42,668 nt of DNA from Oscillospiraceae bacterium (GTDB lineage Bacteria > Bacillota > Clostridia > Oscillospirales > Oscillospiraceae): positions 1-42,668 of the forward strand of contig JAFSET010000045.1 in the NCBI GenBank assembly GCA_017435615.1, read 5' to 3'. Made by a program: the position numbers and the translations under genes. The notes beneath the pieces were generated by a model. That model was not told the origin of the DNA and made no database searches. It saw nothing but the letters and a program-made list of their open reading frames with translations. Below are positions 17,246 to 23,994 of the stretch, one piece after another. Position 1 is the first letter of the stretch. Each line of letters opens with the position of its first letter.

Positions 17246-17950
17246 TTGAAGGAACAATACAGAATTTTGGTGGCTGATGACGATTTCTCCATTGTGAATA
17301 TTGTTACCGCTACGCTAAAGCAGAACGGTTATGTGGTGAGCGCTGTCCATGACGGTGAAGCGGCCTGCTGCCTGGTGGAGACATTTCATCCACACCTGAT
17401 CATTATGGATGTGATGATGCCCCATTGCAATGGGATTGTCGCGACTTTGAATATCCGGAAATCGCATAATATCCCCATCCTGATGCTCTCTGCAAAAGCG
17501 GAAGGATCCGACCGTGTGCTTGGCTTGGAGGCGGGAGCGGATGACTATCTGATCAAGCCTTTTTATCAGCAGGAGCTGCTTGCCAGGGTAAAAGCTTTGC
17601 TCCGCCGGTATGACGCGCTGGGCTCCATCCGGGAAGTGAAGTCGGAGAGCCAGATAACCGTAGGAGATATGATTTTAGATACTGCCAAAAAGCAGATGCT
17701 TGTCCGCGAAGAGCCTGTACGGCTGACAGCAACGGAATATAAAATCATGCTCTATTTGATGTCTAATCCGGGCCGGGTTTTTTCCGGGGAGGAGATATAC
17801 CGGCAGGTGTGGAAAAGTGATGCCTTTGCGGTAGAAAATACAGTGATGGTCCACATTAGCAGAATTCGGGAGAAGATCGAGCTTAATCCGAAAAAGCCGG
17901 AATATTTAAAAGTCGTGTGGGGGATTGGGTATGTCTTTGATGCGCCGTAA
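17246..17950 (+). CDS. OmpR/PhoB-family response regulator
   Basis: The 234-residue protein has an N-terminal receiver domain with the acidic pocket ADDD (10-13), phospho-acceptor Asp55 in IIMDVMMP and Lys in DYLIKPF, then a C-terminal winged-helix DNA-binding domain (RLTATEYKIMLYLMSNPGRVFSGEEIYRQVW...VMVHISRIREKIE...VVWGIGYVF). It starts at TTG with AAAGGAGG seven bases upstream (17231-17238). Its 3' end overlaps the kinase gene. A weak promoter (TTGCGT 17186-17191, TAAAAT 17210-17215) may drive both. The signal is unknown. Confidence 0.94.
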   Translation: MKEQYRILVADDDFSIVNIVTATLKQNGYVVSAVHDGEAACCLVETFHPHLIIMDVMMPHCNGIVATLNIRKSHNIPILMLSAKAEGSDRVLGLEAGADDYLIKPFYQQELLARVKALLRRYDALGSIREVKSESQITVGDMILDTAKKQMLVREEPVRLTATEYKIMLYLMSNPGRVFSGEEIYRQVWKSDAFAVENTVMVHISRIREKIELNPKKPEYLKVVWGIGYVFDAP

Positions 17951-19469
17951 CATAATTGCGTGGGTATTGATCCTGCCTGCTATCCTGTTGTGGATCACCG
18001 GATTGGGTATGGTAAATACGCATCCCGGCAATATAACGGTGGAAACAACAGCAACCGCAGACCAGGGATTGGGTACAGAAGCCCCCTTTTCTCCGACAGA
18101 GATCTATACAACGACAGAAGAATTGGCCACGGAACCCGAGACTTTTGAAAATGAAGAGCAAAGCCAGCAGGATAGGCCAAGCTTTTATGTGACATTAGGA
18201 TATGTGCTTTGCTTTACCGCGGTGGGCATCCTGCTTTGCCTGACCTTTTTGCTATGGCAAAAGGCTCCTGTAGCGGGACCCGACGGAATTATGTATATAG
18301 CGGCTGTAACCGTATTCCTGAAAACAATGTTTCCGTATATCGATGTTGGTAGCTGGATCGAGCTGGCGCTCGTATGGCTTGTGATGGCTTCCGTCCGGGA
18401 GCTGTGGGGGTGGATCCGCTGTAAGTGCAGCCTGTCCTGGTGCGCTGTGTACCGTTTGGCAAGGCGTGTTTCCAAACCACAGCATATTTTAACGGTTTAT
18501 ATGCTTGCCTGTTTTTTGCCCTGTGCCATGCTTGTTATCCCAGGCATATTTGGCTATGAATATTTGGTCGGGGAGATGCTTCTGTTGGTAATGGCCAGTG
18601 TATTGCCCATATGCTGTGTGTTGCAATTTGGCCGTGACCTGGCGCATTTTTATCAGCAGCTTGCCTGCTTTGAAAACGATACACCGGTTCAGATCCGTCA
18701 GGGTTTCTTTGAAAAGGCGGAAACATTGCTCGAGCAGCTTCGTATCCGGCATAAGCAGGCAGTGCAAACCGCTGTGACGAGTGAACGATTTAAGGTGGAG
18801 TTGATTTCTAATGTGTCCCACGATCTGCGTACGCCGTTAACTTCTATTTTAGGGTACAGTGAGCTTCTGGAGGATCAGCCGCTTACCCATGACGGTCGTC
18901 AGCAGTTGGCCCGCCTTCATCAAAAGGCAGGTTATATGCATGATCTGGTGGAGGCACTGTTTGAATTAACCAAGGTTTCCAGTGGGGCGATGCAAAGCAA
19001 GCAGGAGAAGATCAATCTGATCCGACTGCTGGAACAGACGTTAGGAATGTACGATGAGCAGATTACCGGGAAGGGACTGTCAGTGCGACGGCATTACCAA
19101 GAGCAATCTATCCCGGTGATCACGGACGGGGCCAGGATGCATCAGGTTTTTGCCAACCTTTTGGAAAATGCCATCAAGTACGCGCTGACCGGCACACGAA
19201 TTCATTTTCATGTCACCGTGAGGACCGGCTGGGTAGTGACACGAATCAGCAACACGGCGTCCTATGAAATGGATTTCGAGCCGGAGCAAATCATGGAGCG
19301 TTTTGCCCGGGGAGATAAAGCCCGGTCTACGCAAGGCAGTGGCCTGGGACTGGCCATTGCACAAACCTATACACAGTCTGTAGGCGGAACATTCCGTGTG
19401 AACGTGGATGGCGACCAATTCAGTGCGATAGTGGAATTGCCGACAGAAAATATTGAAAGAGATTTGTAA
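17931..19469 (+). CDS. Sensor histidine kinase
   Basis: The roughly 512-residue membrane kinase has a first transmembrane helix at about 9-26 (IIAWVLILPAILLWITGLGM), an acidic, threonine-rich extracytoplasmic loop (about 30-80), then several helices to about residue 235. The HisKA box ELISNVSHDLRTPLTSILGYSELL carries the phospho-acceptor His near 296, and the HATPase domain shows N (FANLLENAIKYA), G1/F-like and G2 (STQGSGLGLAIAQTYTQSVGG) boxes. Possible starts are TTG 17925, ATG 17931 and ATG 17940; all overlap the regulator gene, so start choice is moderate. Cognate to the preceding response regulator. Confidence 0.9.
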   Translation: MSLMRRNIIAWVLILPAILLWITGLGMVNTHPGNITVETTATADQGLGTEAPFSPTEIYTTTEELATEPETFENEEQSQQDRPSFYVTLGYVLCFTAVGILLCLTFLLWQKAPVAGPDGIMYIAAVTVFLKTMFPYIDVGSWIELALVWLVMASVRELWGWIRCKCSLSWCAVYRLARRVSKPQHILTVYMLACFLPCAMLVIPGIFGYEYLVGEMLLLVMASVLPICCVLQFGRDLAHFYQQLACFENDTPVQIRQGFFEKAETLLEQLRIRHKQAVQTAVTSERFKVELISNVSHDLRTPLTSILGYSELLEDQPLTHDGRQQLARLHQKAGYMHDLVEALFELTKVSSGAMQSKQEKINLIRLLEQTLGMYDEQITGKGLSVRRHYQEQSIPVITDGARMHQVFANLLENAIKYALTGTRIHFHVTVRTGWVVTRISNTASYEMDFEPEQIMERFARGDKARSTQGSGLGLAIAQTYTQSVGGTFRVNVDGDQFSAIVELPTENIERDL

Positions 19470-19497
19470 GGATATCATAGCCTTTTCTGAAAGAATT

Positions 19498-19525
19498 CCC
19501 CTGTACCATATCAGGTACAGGGGGG
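19498..19525 (+). promoter_or_regulatory. Hairpin overlapping the ribosome site of the acyltransferase gene
   Basis: CCCCTGTACC and GGTACAGGGG (10 bp, loop ATATCA) fold so that the G-run needed as the Shine-Dalgarno sequence (19520-19526) lies in the right arm. It may terminate the kinase transcript or hide the ribosome site of the gene that starts at 19532; there is no T-run, which favours the second role. Confidence 0.5.
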
Positions 19526-19531
19526 ATTTAT

Positions 19532-20545
19532 ATGTCAAAAAGGAATACGGGTTTAGATCTGATACGTTGTATCGCGCTGCTGTTGGTGCTGACATTTCAT
19601 TTTTTTCTGAATAATGGGTATTATTACGAAAAACAAGAGGGCGTCGCAGTGTTTCTTGCAGGGAGTGTGCGATGGCTTAGCACCTCATGTATTGGACTGT
19701 TTTTAATGCTGTCGGGATATTTAAAATCGGAAAAATCAGGGTATAAAAGCATATGGAAGGGGTTGCTGCCGCTTCTGCTTGGATATCTTTTGGCGGCGGT
19801 TATTACCATTCCGGTCCGTCATCTATGTTTTCATCAGGAATATACAGTTACGCAATGGATATGGAAGCTGTTTGATTTTAGTGCCTTATATTACGGCTGG
19901 TATGTGGAAATGTTCGTAGGCCTGACACTGTTGATGCCGTTTATCAACATACTGCTGCGGCAGCTCAATGAACGGGCGATCCTGTTGCTGGCGGCGGTGC
20001 TGCTTTTGCTTACGGCTGCACCCGGGGCAACGCCCTTGCGGCTTCTTCCGGATCATTGGCGGGGAATATATCCTGTAACCTATTATGTACTGGGCGCTGT
20101 GATCCGACGCAAACAGCCGCGGATCAGCACCTGGTTTGGCATAGGCGGCGCGATACTGACGGCGCTTCTTATGGGAGGAGCTACCGTTTTGTCAACACAG
20201 GAAAACCTTTCAGAGGCTTTGACCTGGGAGTTTGCTGATTTGTGGACGGTAATGATTTCGGTTTGCCTGTTTATGTCCCTATACAGGCTGGAGCTTCCTT
20301 CTAAAATCGGTAATATTTTGGCCTTTGGAGCATCCGGCTGCTATGGTGGATATCTGCTGTCACACCTGATGGACGGCTGGTGTTATAAGCTGGTTCCCCA
20401 ATGGCATACACCGGCCCGGTATCCGCTGACATTTCTGCTGATCACCGTTCCGTCTTTTGTGATTTGTGTGCTTGCAGGCTGGCTGCTGCAGAGACTGACC
20501 GGAAGGATAGCCTTCCAAGACAAAAAGCTATTGCTTACAAAATAG
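19532..20545 (+). CDS. Acyltransferase family 3 membrane protein
   Basis: The 337-residue protein begins with the acyltransferase-3 signature (TGLDLIRCIALLLVLTFHFFLNNGYY, with the conserved Arg and His in the first helix) and GLFLMLSGYL, then about ten hydrophobic segments to the C-terminus. Family members O-acetylate polysaccharides, lipids or other envelope parts, or act in glycopeptide resistance-like clusters; the substrate cannot be told here. It follows the two-component genes by 62 bases and may be a target of that system (inference). Confidence 0.88.
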   Translation: MSKRNTGLDLIRCIALLLVLTFHFFLNNGYYYEKQEGVAVFLAGSVRWLSTSCIGLFLMLSGYLKSEKSGYKSIWKGLLPLLLGYLLAAVITIPVRHLCFHQEYTVTQWIWKLFDFSALYYGWYVEMFVGLTLLMPFINILLRQLNERAILLLAAVLLLLTAAPGATPLRLLPDHWRGIYPVTYYVLGAVIRRKQPRISTWFGIGGAILTALLMGGATVLSTQENLSEALTWEFADLWTVMISVCLFMSLYRLELPSKIGNILAFGASGCYGGYLLSHLMDGWCYKLVPQWHTPARYPLTFLLITVPSFVICVLAGWLLQRLTGRIAFQDKKLLLTK

Positions 20546-20569
20546 CCGTTATACATTGCTACAGCAATT

Positions 20570-20596
20570 GGGAGTGTTGCCATCGGCAACACTCCC
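20570..20596. terminator. Bidirectional terminator between convergent genes
   Basis: A 12-bp perfect stem, GGGAGTGTTGCC / GGCAACACTCCC, with a three-base loop, lies between the acyltransferase stop and the end of the convergent rhomboid-like gene. Confidence 0.75.
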
Positions 20597-20602
20597 GAAA
20601 TG

Positions 20603-21466
20603 TTATTCTACATGGGTATGATTGTTGATGTGGTCCTCGCAGTAGCAGAAGTATCCGTTGCAGCGGGAGCAGTAACGAAACTCAAGCTGGGGATCGGTTA
20701 CATCCGTCCGTCCGCAGACGGTGCACCGGTGGGTGTAGGGGGCTTTGACAGAGGCGTGCTCCGCTTCATAAGAGCCGGCAAAGGGAATGGTGCCGGTTTT
20801 CTTGCCCTTTTTCTTTCGGAAAAGCTTGCTTGCGTTGACTTGCCAGGACAAAGGAATTAAATTCAGAACATCCTTTCCGAAGAAGAGGAAGTAGTTGGCA
20901 AAGGTCACCACAGGGAACAGATTGTAGGGGAAGGGAGAGGTTATCACCGTGATCAGGTTTAGTACCAGGTATACAAGTCCCAGGACCCAGGCCTTGATCG
21001 GTATGATAAAGAACATCACAAACTGCGCGTTGGGGAATAAGGTTGCGTAGCTGATCATCAGGCTCAAATTCAGATAAGTGGCATCGGCAAAGCTGCCAAA
21101 GATCATGCAATAGATATCCATCAGCAAAACGCCGACGAGATAATAAAGATTAAACCGGAAGGTGCCCCATATATGTTCGATAGCACGCCCCAGTGAGAAA
21201 TAACACAGCAGTCCGATGACTACAAACAAAATGTTGCCGTAGCCTAAAACACTGGTAAAGATAAACGTGATCAATCGCCAGACCTGGCCTTGCAGGATCA
21301 GATCCCGGTCAAAGCAGAGCATATAGTATAGATCATAATTTCTGGAGATCATGGTGAACAAATACACAAGGGCATTGCCAATGGTAATGTACAGCATAAG
21401 ATTGGGGATACCCTTGGTGCGGTTTTGAAAGCAGAACCGTTCAAAGCGGTTGCGCAGATTTTTCAA
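20603..21466 (-). CDS. Rhomboid-like membrane protein lacking the catalytic serine motif, with C-terminal zinc ribbon
   Basis: The 287-residue protein has about six transmembrane helices laid out as in rhomboid proteases (NLMLYITIGNALVYLF, VWRLITFIFTSVLGYGNILFVVIGLLCYFSLGRAIEHIWGTFRF), with WRxxTF-like and long L1-type segments. The GxSG motif is missing: the equivalent helix reads LSLMISYATLFP. A cytoplasmic tail carries CTVCG, CSRC and CEDH zinc ligands (about 250-285). It is probably a rhomboid pseudoprotease or a related membrane adaptor. TTG at 21466 has AAGGA about 10 bases upstream; GTG at 21475 is possible but too close to it. Divergent from metK. Confidence 0.75.
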   Translation of the reverse strand: MKNLRNRFERFCFQNRTKGIPNLMLYITIGNALVYLFTMISRNYDLYYMLCFDRDLILQGQVWRLITFIFTSVLGYGNILFVVIGLLCYFSLGRAIEHIWGTFRFNLYYLVGVLLMDIYCMIFGSFADATYLNLSLMISYATLFPNAQFVMFFIIPIKAWVLGLVYLVLNLITVITSPFPYNLFPVVTFANYFLFFGKDVLNLIPLSWQVNASKLFRKKKGKKTGTIPFAGSYEAEHASVKAPYTHRCTVCGRTDVTDPQLEFRYCSRCNGYFCYCEDHINNHTHVE

Positions 21467-21557
21467 TGTGATCACATCCTTTTTGTACTTTCCTAATCAT
21501 ACCACCTGCCTGGAAAAAAGTCCATAGTGGAATTGTGAATTATTTTGCCGAAAATAC

Positions 21558-21585
21558 TTGACTTTTCCGAAAAAACAGATAGAAT
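21558..21585 (+). promoter_or_regulatory. Promoter for metK
   Basis: TTGACT (21558-21563) and TAGAAT (21580-21585) are 16 bases apart, about 20 bases before the riboswitch aptamer. Confidence 0.75.
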
Positions 21586-21605
21586 ATATACGAACTGCAT
21601 ACAAG

Positions 21606-21741
21606 CCTTATCAAGAGTGGTGGAGGGAACGGCCCGATGAAACCCGGCAACCTGTTAATTCAAGGTGCCAAATCCGGCGGCAAACGAAAGATGAGGATTC
21701 GATACTGTACACATCGGGTCCTTGATGTGTGCAGATTTTTT
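21606..21741 (+). promoter_or_regulatory. SAM-I (S-box) riboswitch with terminator, controlling metK
   Basis: The S-box core is clear: CTTATCAAGAG (P1 left), GGTGGAGGGAACGGCCCGATGAAACCCGGCAACC in pieces, GGTGCCAAATCC, and GATGAG (21690-21695) closing P1. Downstream an 11-bp terminator stem (CTGTACACATC at 21705-21715 with GATGTGTGCAG at 21724-21734) is followed by ATTTTTT. High SAM stabilises the aptamer and lets the terminator form, lowering SAM synthetase expression. Confidence 0.97.
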
Positions 21742-21763
21742 ATATGAAGGGATAGAAAAAATA

Positions 21764-22903
21764 ATGGAAAAAAGACTATTTACCTCTGAATGTGTCACTT
21801 GCGGTCATCCGGACAAAGTGGCAGACTGCATCTCCGATGCGATTTTGGATGCGTGCCTTGCTCAGGATCCCGGTTCCCGGGTGGCCTGCGAGACCATGGT
21901 CACCACAGATTTTTGCCTGATCTGCGGTGAGATCACCACCAAGGCTGTGGTGGACTATAAGGAAGTTGCCCGTCAGGTGATCGAGAAAATTGGCTACACC
22001 CATCCCGGTGACGGCTTTGATGCTGCTTCCGTGGAGATCCTGTGCAAGATCCACACCCAGTCAGCAGATATTGCCATGGGCACCAATGACGAAGTGGGCG
22101 GTGCCGGTGACCAGGGAATGATGTTTGGCGGTGCCTGTACCCATACCCCGGAGCTGATGCCCCTGCCTGCGGCACTGTCCCGTGCCCTTTCCAACCGACT
22201 GACTGAATGTATTCACAGCAACGATTTGCTGCGTCCTGACGGCAAGACTCAGGTATCTGTGGAATTTGACGAGCAGGGCAATGTGATCGGCATTGATACT
22301 GTGGTGGTTTCCGTCATGCACAGTGCGGACTTTGAAATGGGTGAGCTGCGCCGGTATATTCGGGAAGGCGTGATTGCGCCTGTATTGGAAAAATACGGCT
22401 TCAACATCAACGATGTTCAAAATATTCACATCAATCCCACAGGCAACTTTGTGATCGGCGGTCCCAACGGTGACACAGGTTTGACCGGACGGAAGATCAT
22501 TGTGGATACCTACGGCGGCTACTTCTCCCACGGCGGCGGTGCGTTCTCCGGTAAGGACCCCACCAAGGTGGACAGAAGCGGCGCTTATATGGCCCGGTAC
22601 ATGGCGAAAAACCTGGTGGCTGCAGGCCTTGCCAGGCAGGTGCAGGTCCAGCTTGCCTACGCCATCGGCGTTGCAGAGCCGGTGTCTGTCCGGGTGGACA
22701 GCTACGGCACCGGTGTGATCTCCGACGAGGATATGACCGCCCTTTTGCGCAAGTACTGCGATCTGACCCCCGGCGGTATCATCAAGAAGTTGCAGCTTCG
22801 CAGACCCATCTACGGCAAGACTGCCATGGAAGGTCACTTCGGTGTTGCGGAATTGCCCTGGGAGCAGCTTGACCTGGCTGAAACCCTGAAAAAGCACTGC
22901 TGA
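21764..22903 (+). CDS. metK: S-adenosylmethionine synthetase
   Basis: Makes SAM from methionine and ATP, with tripolyphosphate hydrolysis. The 379-residue product has the N-terminal TSECVTCGHPDKVADCISDAILD, the GEITTKA segment, MGTNDEVGGAGDQGMMFG, the phosphate loop GGAFSGKDPTKVDRSGAYMARY and QVQLAYAIGVAEPVS, all expected for MetK. Length is slightly below the usual ~395. The ATG at 21764 follows AAGGGATAG; earlier in-frame starts lie inside the riboswitch terminator. Monocistronic. Confidence 0.97.
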   Translation: MEKRLFTSECVTCGHPDKVADCISDAILDACLAQDPGSRVACETMVTTDFCLICGEITTKAVVDYKEVARQVIEKIGYTHPGDGFDAASVEILCKIHTQSADIAMGTNDEVGGAGDQGMMFGGACTHTPELMPLPAALSRALSNRLTECIHSNDLLRPDGKTQVSVEFDEQGNVIGIDTVVVSVMHSADFEMGELRRYIREGVIAPVLEKYGFNINDVQNIHINPTGNFVIGGPNGDTGLTGRKIIVDTYGGYFSHGGGAFSGKDPTKVDRSGAYMARYMAKNLVAAGLARQVQVQLAYAIGVAEPVSVRVDSYGTGVISDEDMTALLRKYCDLTPGGIIKKLQLRRPIYGKTAMEGHFGVAELPWEQLDLAETLKKHC

Positions 22904-22955
22904 GATTTCGAATTCATAAACGCAGATGACACCCCCCTTTTGGAGTGTACGGAAT

Positions 22956-22987
22956 AAAAAAATCGACACGAAAGTGTCGATTTTTTT
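22956..22987. terminator. Strong bidirectional terminator after metK
   Basis: A 14-bp stem made of ATCGACAC and its complement plus flanking A and T runs, with loop GAAA, ending in T(7). It can also end leftward transcripts from the peptide/surface-protein genes. Confidence 0.92.
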
Positions 22988-23194
22988 ATATTACAATGCA
23001 AGTTATGGTTTCCGGGTAATTGATGATTTGCTTTTTCAGGGTCACACAGTTTTTGAAGGCCGTTTCCTTAAGCGATATTGCGCAGAAACAGTTGCCTGCA
23101 AAAAGTTGTTTTTTGAGAACGTGCGCTCCTGACGTTTTAATAAACTTGCAGTTTGCGGCAGGCCGTTGCTTGTGCTGCCCGGCTCAAGAAAAAT
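22988..23194. other. Intergenic stretch between metK terminator and the small peptide gene
   Basis: I see no supported gene here on either strand. Read on the minus strand it is the 3' region of the peptide transcript; a small GGGCAG/CTGCC stem (about 23150-23182) is the only local structure noted. Confidence 0.5.
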
Positions 23195-23314
23195 TCAGGT
23201 GATGTAGCCCCATGGGTCGAAAAATGCGTTGTCATTATCACTGCCGCTTGCGAAAACAATATCAACACCGGTGTCCACTACGCTGGTAGCTGCTTCATAG
23301 GGTATTTTTGCCAT
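23195..23314 (-). CDS. Small 39-residue peptide, acidic C-terminus
   Basis: A 39-codon frame starts at ATG 23314 with a perfect AGGAGG site six bases upstream (23321-23326). The product opens MAKIPYEAATSVVDTGVDIVFASG and continues with an Asp/Asn-rich segment (SDNDN) and an aromatic end (FFDPWGYIT). The shape, a YE-x-hydrophobic core, a D-[IV]-x-x-[AT]-S-G step and an acidic tail, recalls short clostridial peptides of unknown function often found near surface-protein genes; this comparison is from memory. It follows the lipoprotein gene by 28 bases. It has no signal peptide or cysteines; a modified-peptide precursor is possible but no maturase is nearby. Confidence 0.6.
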   Translation of the reverse strand: MAKIPYEAATSVVDTGVDIVFASGSDNDNAFFDPWGYIT

Positions 23315-23342
23315 GGTTGTCCTCCTGTGGAATATACGAATG

Positions 23343-23984
23343 TTATGGCCTGACGATCTGGTTATGATAACCATCAGGTCCGTAAGACGGGGGGGCTGTG
23401 GTTGGAGGAGCAGGCTCTGTGTTCGGTGCCGTTGCCGGCTCTGTGGTGGTTTGCTGAGGCACTGTCGTCACAGCCTGTTCGGGTTCTGTGGTGGCCTGCT
23501 GAGGCGCTGTCGTCACAGCCTGTTCGGGTTCTGTGGTGGCCTGCTGAGGCGCTGTCGTCACAGCCTGTTCAGGCTCTGTGGCGGCTTGCTGCGGTGCGGT
23601 GGTTAAGGCTGGTTCGCCTTCCGTAGCAGGCTGCTGCGGCGCTTCAGTGGGCTGTGTTGGGCCAGGCTCCGTGGTTTGTTCCTGAGACTGACTTGGTTGG
23701 GTTGGCACAGTGGTTTCCGGCTGAGCCTGCTCCGGTAGAGTGACAAAGTCGGAAAAGTCCACTTCAGCCTCGCCGTCAAAGTAACTCTCGTCAAACTCCG
23801 TAGGCGTGGTAACCGTGGAGGGCTGCTCTGGCTGATGGGAGTCTTCAGGCACGGTAGTCTGCTCGTGCAACGGTTCTGTGGTCTCGGGTGCAAAGGCCTG
23901 CTCCTGAGGAGTAGGGGACTGCTTGCAGGCACTCAGCGCACCTGCAAGAGCCAATATTGTGATCATGATCCAAATTTTCTTCAT
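23343..23984 (-). CDS. Repeat-rich secreted lipoprotein
   Basis: The 213-residue protein has a lipoprotein signal (MKKIWIMITILALAGALSAC, lipobox LSAC with Cys20). The rest is low-complexity, rich in Thr, Pro, Gln and Glu, with 15-residue repeats (TEPEQAVTTAPQQAT) near residues 125-190, ending GPDGYHNQIVRP. No enzymatic domain is visible; it looks like a wall-spanning stalk. AAGGAG overlaps the stop of the giant surface-protein gene, and the start is 10 bases after that gene, so the two are one operon. The longer in-frame start at 24005 is inside the previous gene. Confidence 0.85.
   Translation of the reverse strand: MKKIWIMITILALAGALSACKQSPTPQEQAFAPETTEPLHEQTTVPEDSHQPEQPSTVTTPTEFDESYFDGEAEVDFSDFVTLPEQAQPETTVPTQPSQSQEQTTEPGPTQPTEAPQQPATEGEPALTTAPQQAATEPEQAVTTAPQQATTEPEQAVTTAPQQATTEPEQAVTTVPQQTTTEPATAPNTEPAPPTTAPPSYGPDGYHNQIVRP
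23466..23600. repeat. 45-bp tandem repeats inside the lipoprotein gene
   Basis: Near-identical 45-base units begin at 23466, 23511 and 23556, each starting CGTCACAGCCTGTTC; diverged copies flank them on both sides (about 23421-23465 and 23601-23645). They encode the 15-residue TEPEQAVTTAPQQAT repeat. Such units are prone to copy-number change. Confidence 0.85.
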
Positions 23985-23994
23985 AATCCGCTCC

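Noticed and set aside
22988..23194. Additional small minus-strand gene after the peptide
   Set aside because: No start with a ribosome site; the frames are short and unlike any family known to me.
23421..23645. 45-bp direct repeats as a CRISPR or mobile-element signal
   Set aside because: They are in frame, encode a 15-residue protein repeat and lie inside a lipoprotein gene.
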